In this document: in pieces, positions 44,945-55,700 of the stretch
Layout of the letters: the number at the start of each line of letters is the position of its first letter
How positions within the stretch are numbered: the stretch's first letter is position 1
NCBI RefSeq assembly: GCF_037042905.1
Contig: NC_087253.1
Location: forward strand, 14,627,501 to 14,691,500
DNA from: Lytechinus pictus
Taxonomy: Eukaryota > Echinodermata > Echinoidea > Temnopleuroida > Toxopneustidae
DNA: 64,000 nucleotides
Direction: 5' to 3'
Notes under the pieces: model-generated
Databases searched by the model: none
Told to the model about the DNA's origin: nothing
What the model saw: the letters and a program-made list of their open reading frames with translations, nothing else
Made by a program: the position numbers and the translations under genes

Positions 44945-45692
44945 CACATGGCAGAGTAGACCAGTTGACAGCAGTTGTAACTTATAACAGATGAGTGCAA
45001 CATTTTTCACTTGAATAAGTTTGACTTTGGCAAGGTTTTAGAAATAAATTTGATAAAACAGTTTAAAAAAATATTTCAACCCATCATTGTTTTAACATAC
45101 TGTACAAATCAGTTTGTTATTCATTTTTGATCAGACATGATTTATACACAAAGACAAATATCAGTTGGTCTTTGCACCATTTATCTGTTTCTTTATGATT
45201 TTCAATTCATTAAATTACACATTTATAATATCAATCAAGAGTAAGTAACACAAAATACCTCTTTAAAATAATTAAATCAATGAACAAGACATATAAAATC
45301 AACCACAAATTACCAATCCAATCACATTTTCAGAGCTACGCGAGTACTCTTTCAAATCAATTAAAAATATGACAATGACACAAAAAGTACTTGAAATGTT
45401 AACAGTTGTTCTTGATTAATATACAAATAACAAGAGTATAATTGCACTTGGAATAGAGTACAATATAAAAATATGAATAATCGGGGGCAGTGAGGGAGGG
45501 GGGGGGGGTGTTGGGGGACAATTTCTCATCACATGATTAAAATAATACCCATTGATGGATATGATGTCAAGTGGCACTTCATAGAAGTGAGGTCTGAGTT
45601 GACATAGGGTTGATTTTCCAAGGTTATGAGAATATAAGTCATTTTTTTTCCAAATTTATTTACCAAGTTAGCAATCTAACCAGGACCCCGTT

Positions 45693-45832
45693 GCATAAAG
45701 GTTACCATTATGGTAACTTTACCATGCAATGGTATCTTTCATGGTATCCTTAATTTTAATTTGCTGTTGATCAGCGTTACCACTGGATGGCAAAGTTACC
45801 GTAATATTAACTCTTATACAACAGGGCCCAGG
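45693..45832. mobile_element. Short MITE, terminal repeat GGACCCCGTTGCATAAAGGT
   Basis: GGACCCCGTTGCATAAAGGT at the left and TCTTATACAACAGGGCCC at the right are imperfect inverted copies, with GGTAACTTTACC and complementary words inside. It lies downstream of the SV2-like gene, possibly in its 3'UTR. Confidence 0.65.
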
Positions 45833-46712
45833 GCATCTTTCATTCAGCTGTTTGTATGGCAAGCCAAGTGTAGTAATAATTATATTTATTAATAATAATA
45901 ATAATAAACAGTTCTTGTATAGCACATATCACATTATAATTATAACGTCTCTATGCGCTCCAAAGCTTATCGACATGAGCTAGGTTAATTAATAAGTCTA
46001 CACTGATGTCTTTTTGTTTCATTCAAAAAAGAAGGGGGAAAATCGTACAGAAAATCCATCTATCCACGAAATATAAATTCCATGAAAAGTAATTTTCTAA
46101 CAATATTCATCATTGTTTGGCCTGTACATTTGCCAAGCAATCTAAGGCCCACGAAACACATGTGTCGGGTTTGAGGCAGCCTTGGACGCCAGCTTTGGAG
46201 GCGCCTTGAAGCCTGCAATTTTGTGGTGATACATATACACTAGAAGTAGACTGAAACCACTCTGAGATTCTTTATCCTTATCGCCTGTCTTTTCATGTCA
46301 ACAGATTGTTCGTTAGCAATAACTATTGTTCGCTATTTCTAGTTTAGTGGTTAAGCCTCCTAGGGGGTAATTGCGGGACTCACATTGCCTTATTCCAGTC
46401 CAGCAATAAAAAATAGTGAGCTTATATATATATGCTGTGGCGTGTCAGGGGCCGGCCTCAGTCCACTTTCAACGTATGTGTATCTCAGGCCATAGACATT
46501 ATTTTAAAATATATGCCAATTTTCAACTGCTTGGGTATCAATAGTGCTGTTAAATTGAATATCAACTCAAATGATCTGCCTCATACCTGGCTTTCCATAA
46601 AAAAGCTACATATTTCATTAGACTACGATTAAGTTACACCAGATTCACAAATGGGCCTAAGAGACCACTTTAAAGCTTATGTTAGCTTAATTCAAACATG
46701 TTACAGGAAAGC

Positions 46713-49700
46713 TTATTTGAGCTCAATCTTTGTCGTATTTGGCAAGGTGAAGGCAGTGAAACCCCCCAGGGCGAGCATGAATGCGATGAGGATCATCGGA
46801 ACAGCGCAGTGAAGGTCTATCAGGATTCCAAACATTAGACTGCCCAAGATGGCCCCCGTCCGGTTGAGGATACCCTGCACTCCTAATGCTGTACTCCTGT
46901 AAAGGCAAGAGATGAAATTAAAATCAATCTCAAATAACATCAATCCAATCATAAGTCTTGTATTTTGTAACTAGACACCTTGTACAGTACTCTTGTAAAG
47001 GCAGAGAGATGAAAGTGACTTCTAAAATCAATCTTAGTTCAATCAATGATAAGTCTTGCAATTAACTGTAATTTTGTGAATAGACACCGTGCACTCATAA
47101 TGTTTCTCTCCTGTAAAGGCAAAGAGATGAAAGTGACTTTTAAAATCTTAGCGAAAATGAATCATATGTCTTGCAATTAATTGGAACATTGTGATTGAAC
47201 ACCCTACACTCCTAATGTTATACTCCTATAAGGGAAAAAAAATCAACCTCGATGCTTGTGATCTATCGCAAGCAAATTTTGAGTATTAAAATCAATCATA
47301 ATTCTTGCTATCAATTGGAACTTTGTAATCAAAACTTGCAATCAATTGTTAGTCAACCTAAGTTTTAAAATCAATCATAAGACTTGTAATTGGTTCGAAC
47401 ATTGTGACTGATTGATAGTCTCTTTCATGCAAAAGAAAATAATAAAAACTGATTTATTCATTGCAAATTTGCAACTGAAATTTTCAAACTACATTGATCT
47501 CCTAACTTCTTGTCCGACTTTTTTCAAGCCTTCATCATTACATTTTCCTTATTTTTCTGCTTTCACATTACTAATTCTACTAACCACAGGGGTATTTCAT
47601 GAAAGTTGTCAGCGCTGATTACATCGACAGCTCTGACAGATTCCATGTGGGACCAGTGCTTCTAAGCCAATCAAAACCAGGGTTTTCACAGACATTGTCA
47701 GAGCCGACATCTGAGTCGAAGCCATCTACTTTCATGAACCCCCCCATCCGGTTGAATTTCCCTTTAAATGACTTCCTTACCTGTAAACAGTAGGGTACAG
47801 TTCTACGCTAAGCACACTGAGACTGTTCCATGATATAACGGAGATGGCGCCAAATATAATAGACATGGCAAGGACCTGCGCCCTTGTCTCCAGGAACCAT
47901 ATGAAGAATACACAGAGACCGGAAACCAAGAGACTAGAGGCTGCAAAAAAAAAAAACAGAAAAATTAATTAAACTTAGGCAGTCAGATTATAATGTTTAG
48001 TGGGTATGTGCTATGATGATGACCTCATCTTTTTGTATACATATATATTTTATATGGAAGACTTTTGTAATACATGTACAAGAATATGGTTCACATTTGC
48101 TCAATTATGTGTTTTCATGAATTTTCATATTGTGATTTTTAATTGGAAATAAATAAATTGAACTTGAACTTTTTACACTCACATTTTCATTCAAAGCACA
48201 GCATTTTGCTCTTCTTGAGCACAATAAGAAAGAACCTGATTCTTTTTTTTTCATCACGCTATGGTCGCTTTGATCCGTTCCAAGGACCATACTCAGAATC
48301 ATAATTATTTTATGAGGGAATGTGACAATATGCGTTAGGAGAAATAACAAAATTCCAATTAGGGTTGTCCTTTACATTGGTCATAATCTACTCGTGAAGT
48401 TTCCAGCTTGAAGTGCACATAGTTATTTATCTTATTTTTAAAACATTCTTAAACTATCTTTTCCCTTTTACAATTTCTTTCAAATCTTCTCCAATCTGTT
48501 TCTCTTATTTTCATCTTGACACACTTTCATTTCATTAGTTATGTTGGATCCCCCTTTAAGCGAGAGAAGATTCTATGTCACGAGCTGGGTTATGAAATCA
48601 AAACCTCGCTATTATACTTACTTAGGAGGAACTTCCTTCCTAGCCGATCCATGAGAAAGATGGATACCAGATTCCCAGGAAGGTTGGAGAGTGCTGTATA
48701 AAAACCATCCTTGTAGATATTATCTTCTGCATTTATAGAGGGCGCTGTAACTAATTTCTTAAGATCACTGCAAGCCGAGCCACCCATCTCTACTCTCTTG
48801 AATAACTCTGGTAACCACATCCATAGACCATAATACCTTAAGAGAAAAATAACAATATACAGCAATTCATATAATGTTGATGTTTCATAGCACATGCACA
48901 CGATTTACACATGTTTTGTGACATCGCTCCTTCATGACAATCCCGAGAGATTTGTCGATACATGTAACAGTATATTCACCGCTATTCTTTAATCAACATG
49001 TTTATCTCTCAAAGTGATTACAAACCTCATTTAAACACTTCCCTGGGATCTTACTTACTGTTCGATTGATTAAGCATCATTCTTCCCTGCAGTCATTCAT
49101 TGAACTATTCCTTTCATTTTTTTATTGCTCACTCGCGGTGTGTGCTATCTAAGCAAAAGTTGTTGACCAACAACACAAAGTAGCTAAAGCCACTCATGGT
49201 AATTAAAGTCTAATTGTCATTTAGACTAATGCCCAGATGGTCTGAATTCTGCTTCATCCACCAATCACTTTTTTGCTTTGTCAAATGACATTGTGTTTCA
49301 TAAACAGCTCATCTTACCAAATAGACTATGTGGTGTTAGACCAGGGGAGCGTTTCATCAATATTTTCATCCGACAAGTTGTCAGATCTGACATCTTTCCA
49401 TGATTTTGATTGGCAGAGAGGCACTGTCCCTATGGTAACTGTCGGATAAAATGGGACTTGTCGGATAAAGCGTCCGACAAGTCCTTTCATGAAACGGCCC
49501 CCAGGGGAGCGTTTCATGAAAGGACTTGTCGGACATTTTATCTGACAAGTCCCATTTGATCCGACAGTTACTATAGTAACAGTGCCTCTCAGCCAATCAG
49601 AATCAAGGAAAGATGTCAGATCTGACTACTTGTCAGACAAAAATGTTCATGAAACGGTCCCCAGGGGAGCGTTTCATCAACATTTCTATCCGACAAGTTG

Positions 49701-52700
49701 TCAGATCTGACATCTTTCCTTGATTCTGATTGGCTGAGAAGCATTGTTACTATGGTAACTGTCGGATAAAACAGGACTTGTCGGATAAAACGTCTGACAA
49801 GTCCTTTCATGAAACGCTCACCAGGTGGATATTAGACAAATTGAGCATAGCCTAACTGGCAATAAGAGACAGGTTAGTAGATAATTTGGTTGCAGATGAT
49901 CTAAGATTAGACCATGTGGGATGAGACGAAATGTAAAGTTGTCAAGTCAGGTATAGACCAAGCAGCAAATAACCTATTATTTGTATATTAATAAGGATCC
50001 TTACCCAAAAGAGAGACTAAATATAATGACGAGCATAGAGATGAGAGGTCTTGCCAGCGGACCCTGGAACAGATCGCAGGTGGCTCGGAAGAGGGACGAC
50101 GTCTGATCGCAATAGCCCCCTCGCTTGACATCATTCCTCAACATCTGTTTCTCTTCCTTGCTCGATGCTATTAAATAACGAATCTGAAAATACAACGGTT
50201 GAAGACATAATACATTCTTTAGACTAGTCTTTTTATTCATATTCATTAATCGAGTTTCATTCAGATCACAATACCTCCAGTATGCAAACATAAACCAGGT
50301 TTGAGATTGATCACTTACACTGTTATGCAGTCATTGCGAGAACCAGATATTTCAATGTATAAAATGACCTTAATGACCTCTGCGACTTTTTACCTTTGAC
50401 ATCATGACTCCCAAAAACGACTCAATTCATCATCACTCATCAATCGCAGATGCTGTCCATTCTTCAATATAGAAATGACCCCCCCCTGGGTCATTATTGT
50501 CACGACTCACATATATGCAGGGGCCGCGGAACCGGGGGGGGCACCTTGGGGGGCTTCAACCACTTTTTACCAAAATCATGTACAAAAACGTAAAAATTGT
50601 CATCTGATTGTGGATTTTTGCATGGTCAGTCCCCTCACTTTCAAAACCATTCCGGAGCCCCTGATAAGTACATGAGCCAAGTTTGAAGTTGAACCCTCAA
50701 AAGGTTCTTTAATTTTCATGAGAACAATACAGTCTGGGGTAAATATTGCTCTTTGTGACCTTCGGCCTCATGATCCCAGATTTTCCCTCTTATATCCATA
50801 CTTGGACTAAGCTTGAAGTTGATCAATCAAACGACTGTAGATGGTGCGAGAATGACAACGGGACGGGGTGATGACTCAAAAACACTGGCGACCACATATC
50901 GTGGGCAGATACATGTACTATGGTGTAGTGATTAGATGTAGAAGTAGGCATAAACACCATTTGATATTTCATAAATAAATGTCTGATATGTTATCTAAGG
51001 CTTCAACTAACTCTAGATTATCAAGAAAATTGTAACAGTTACTGTCAATAGGATACTCACTGGATAACTATCTGCATTCGATACTCCTTTGTTCTGCATA
51101 TACATATCTTTTATTACATTCAAAGCTTTTGATTCCTCTCCTCTCTGTAATAAAAATAGATTCATAAAATATCATCAGTAAATAAACATTGTCAATCATT
51201 CATTTCTTTTTCTAATTCCACTAGAGGCTGCACAAGGGTGTCTGAGTGAAAACAGGTGTTCACATTTTCATTCAATATATACTCAAAACATTAATATACT
51301 TTATCATACTGCTACTATATCACATATTCTGCACTTACATATTCATAGAATCTCATCAAAATGGGCTTCATCCAATTAATTCAGAATAAGAGTCATTGTG
51401 TATTACAAAGACATCTACATGTATGAACTCTAACACTATTTTACTGTCTTTTTATAATAACATTTGCTTATAGGGTTATTTGCTAAATTGATGGGATACT
51501 AACATTTATATTGCATATTTTTATTTTGTTTATTCAAAATTGCAATGCACATTGAAAACTACATCAGTTATTATGTGCTTATGTTAGAGGTGACTGCTAA
51601 ATACACAATTATAAATATTCCATGAACATATGAAGGAAAAGAAATCTCTACCTCTAGCAAATATTTAGGACTTTCAGGCATGAGCAAGAAAGCTAGGACC
51701 GAGGATGCAGCTGGGATGCAACAAAGGGCCACAAAGACTCTCCAGCTCTCCAAACTGGCCAGCAGGGAATCCCTGGGTATGACAGCCCAAGCGAGGGCAG
51801 CAGTCACAATGTTACCAGCCATCCAGAACGTAGCGAGGCAACTGACCATGGCTCCGCGGTGCCGTGACGGCTGGAACTCACTGAAGTAACAGAATATGAC
51901 TGGAATGGAGCCACCAACACTGCATAGAGAGATAGGAAAAATCAGAGTCAATATGAAAACAAGTGGAACGCCTCTGGCAGTCTCGCCTGCATTACGCGAT
52001 TTTAATATCGCAGCAGTGCTAACTTTGAAAACTACTATAAAATAATCATTCACAAAAACACCATTCATATAATGACATAATACCACGTTCATTGACCATA
52101 AATGACATTTGAACGGTGACTTAAGACTTGTCAACTACACCCATGTCCACATTTCATTAACTCTATCCATAAACTTTCAAAGTTATGATGGCAATTCAAC
52201 AATTACCCCAACATGGCCTAAGTTTATTGACCTTGACTGACCTTTGACCTTGGTTTTGTGACCTGAAACTCACAGGAGATGTTCAGTGATACTTGATTAC
52301 TCTTATATCCCAAGTTTTTTATGAACTAGATCCATAAACTTTCAGAGTTACGATGGTAATTCAACAAATACCCCCAACACGGCCAAAGTTCATTGACCTT
52401 TAATGACCTTTGACCATGGTCATGTGACCTGAAACTCGTACAGGATGTTCAGTGATACTTGATTACTCTTATGTCCAAGTTTTATGAACTAGATCCGTAA
52501 ACTCTCAGAGTTAGCATGGTAATTTAACAAATACCCCCAACACGGCCAAAGTTCATTGACCTTAAATGACCATTGACCATGGTCATGTGACCTGAAACTC
52601 GCACAGGATATTCAGTGGGACTTAATTAACCTAATGTCCAAGTTTCATGAACTAGATCTATACATTTTCAAAGTTATGATGGTAATTCAACAAATAACCC

Positions 52701-55700
52701 CAACTTGGCCAAAGTTCATTGACCCTAAATGACCTTTGACCTTGGTCATGTGACCTGAACCTCAGGCAGGATGTTCACTAATACTTGATTAACCTTATGT
52801 CCAAGTTTCATGAACTAGGTCCATAGACTTTCTAAGTTATGATGTCATTTCAAAAACTTAACCTTAGGTTAAGATTTGATGTTGACGCCGCCGCCGCCGT
52901 CGGAAAAGCGGCGCCTATAGTCTCGCTCTGCTATGCAGGCAAGACAATGACCACGATGTTCACTCCTCATTCAAACAGCACAGAATTCACTTCTGGGCCC
53001 CGTCTTACAAAGAGTTACGATTGATCCGATCAATCTCAAGTACTGTATATGGAAATCCATTAATGTCATAATTTTTTCTTTTGGATATTTGCTATTTTGT
53101 CCTTTGAAAACAAAGAGAAGCCTCGTGAATTGTTCAGAAAACAGTAATAGTACAATCAATGATGTTAATCTTTCCATGGAGTCTCCTTACCTTGGGTTTA
53201 CCATCAAAATCACTGTTACCATCATTATCATCATTTTTTATATCCTTATCATTACCAATATCATATCAGCTACAATTTTCACCATATCACTAGTGTCCCC
53301 ATCGAAGTTGTACAATTACTACTAAAAAACTTACAATAATAAAAGCAATAAAAATAATAATTAGAAAAAAACTGTGTTAGTGACCACCTCTGCCTTGCTA
53401 TTGACCACTCAACTGATTCCAATAAATGGAGATTACAGTATGTGCCAAAGAATCTGTCTATGGAAGTCACTGATCTATTTCTTTATCAAGTATACTGATC
53501 TTATTATTCTATACTGCTTTTCTTTAATATGTCAATCCGTTAATTTGTTTGTAATAATAACAATAATAGGCATTTATATAGCACCATCTATATAGAAATA
53601 ATCTATTCCAAGGTGCGATGTTTATTATTATCATTATTATTACACTGGTTTTAGCTCGAGCTGCCTTTCAGCACTCAGTGCATTCAAGGAATTGATCCTG
53701 CCGGGTACCCATTCACCTCACCTGGGTTGAGTGCAGCACAATGTGGATAAATTTCTTGCTGAAGGAAATTACACCACGGCTGAGATTCGAACCCACGACC
53801 CTCAGAAGTCAGAAGACTAATCCACTGGGGCGGTATTCTGAAAATCGTGTTAACTTTCGTGCTAAATATCGTGTTATCTCTCTGATTTAACACGCCCCTA
53901 ACATATCCCCAAATCGGTATTCTGAAAACCGTGTTATCTCATTTCGTGTTATCTTCAGCTCCTCCCACTCTGCATCTATTTAATCCAATCAAATGCGCTG
54001 TTAAAGAAAAGATCGCGCACAATTTTTAGGGGAAAAATCATTGTACGGGCGGTGACACGAAGCAAGCTGCATTGTGACATCATTTTGTAAGCGCATAACA
54101 GCTAAATAAAAGTTAGAGCTCGTAGGGGACGGGTGATTGTGGCAATTAAGAATGGAATATTTCAGATAGTACGAAATTATAACAGAATAAAGAGACCTCG
54201 ATCGATGGTGGCAGGGGGAGATTATACCCTATGAAAATATGGGAGAAAACATATCCATTTGCCCCCAAATATTTTTGAAAACTTGAAAAATAGATGTGCA
54301 ATGCAAAATTAAAAAAGCATGCACTTTAAGAAACATTTATCTAGACATAGAGATATTATCAAATTGGTGGGAGAGATTTTGAATTGCTGTACTGCTTTTT
54401 TTTAGACGTTTTCAATTTTATTTCCCTCCTTTTTGTCTTTAATTTTAACGATATGGCAAAAAGTAAACATATGAGCATATATGATAATGATTTTTTGTAA
54501 TAATCCAAATTAAAGATGCATTTAAAGGGTACTCTCACAGTTAGTTCCAGACAAAGAAATTGATGTTAAATCATTGTTAGTGGACAGAAAGGTAGTTCTG
54601 CCAGCTATATGCCGGTCTATGTTGTTATCGACATTTCCGTCTGCTAGTAAAAGTGCAGCCGTCGTCTTCCCCAACTTAACCTCTCCTTAGGGCAGTGTTA
54701 AATGTTCGTGTTATCTTTGAACAAAATTTTTGCTAACACCATTTTCAGAATACCAAATTTCGTGTTATCTTCCTCCCTAACACAGCGTATGGGGGTTGCA
54801 CGTTGCGCACTGCGTATTTCATGACCTGCGCGGTGTTACCACTTGGTCCACGTGTTTTTCAGAATACCGCCCCTGGGCTGCAACGCTCCACATGATATTA
54901 TGATATTACTTCATAGTACAGATGAATGAAAATAAATAAAGAATTGAATTGAAGTGAAGTGAATACATGTTAGTTTTTATACATGCAAGTGACCTTGAGG
55001 CACTCTTTTACAGGAAGGCACCTGTTTATAAAGGTCATGCTTTGTGTTTCCCTTCGGTGGTCACTATAGACAGGTCTCAAGATAACAATGATGACAAAAA
55101 CTTACCCAACTCCACTGAGGAATCGCATGGTGAGAAATAGCCAGAAGTTGTATGATATACTTGACAAGAGCCCAAAGGTCGCATTACAAGCCAGGGAATA
55201 GATGAGTATCTGACGCCTCCCCTGGATATCGGCTAATGACCCCCAGAAATATCCTCCAACAAGCATACCTGAAACGTAAAAGAGAAGACAAATGCCGCTT
55301 TTATCCTTCCTTTCAATAATAATATTCCACTTTTATAGAATGCTTAATGCACGTGACATCATAATCTCATAGTGCCTTTCCTCAGAGGATATAGAAATAA
55401 AAAAGGAGTCGTCAGAGATGCGCCAGCTACAGATCACCAATTCATGAAAGGCAATGGCTCCAGCCTCTAAAGATGGCGTCGCAATGATATCATTGCATAA
55501 GGTTCATACAGGATGGCATGGCATCTTGCCTATACATTCAAACAATGAAGGCACTACCTCCACTCCCTGGGGAGCATTCCCAGTTCCCAAGACTAAGTTT
55601 TCAAATTCAATTAAACAGGCATACCACATATACCTAGCGTCCTTTGGCAAGGCATCAATCCACAATTTGCCACTCTCCACCCAGGTGTTAAATGGGTACC

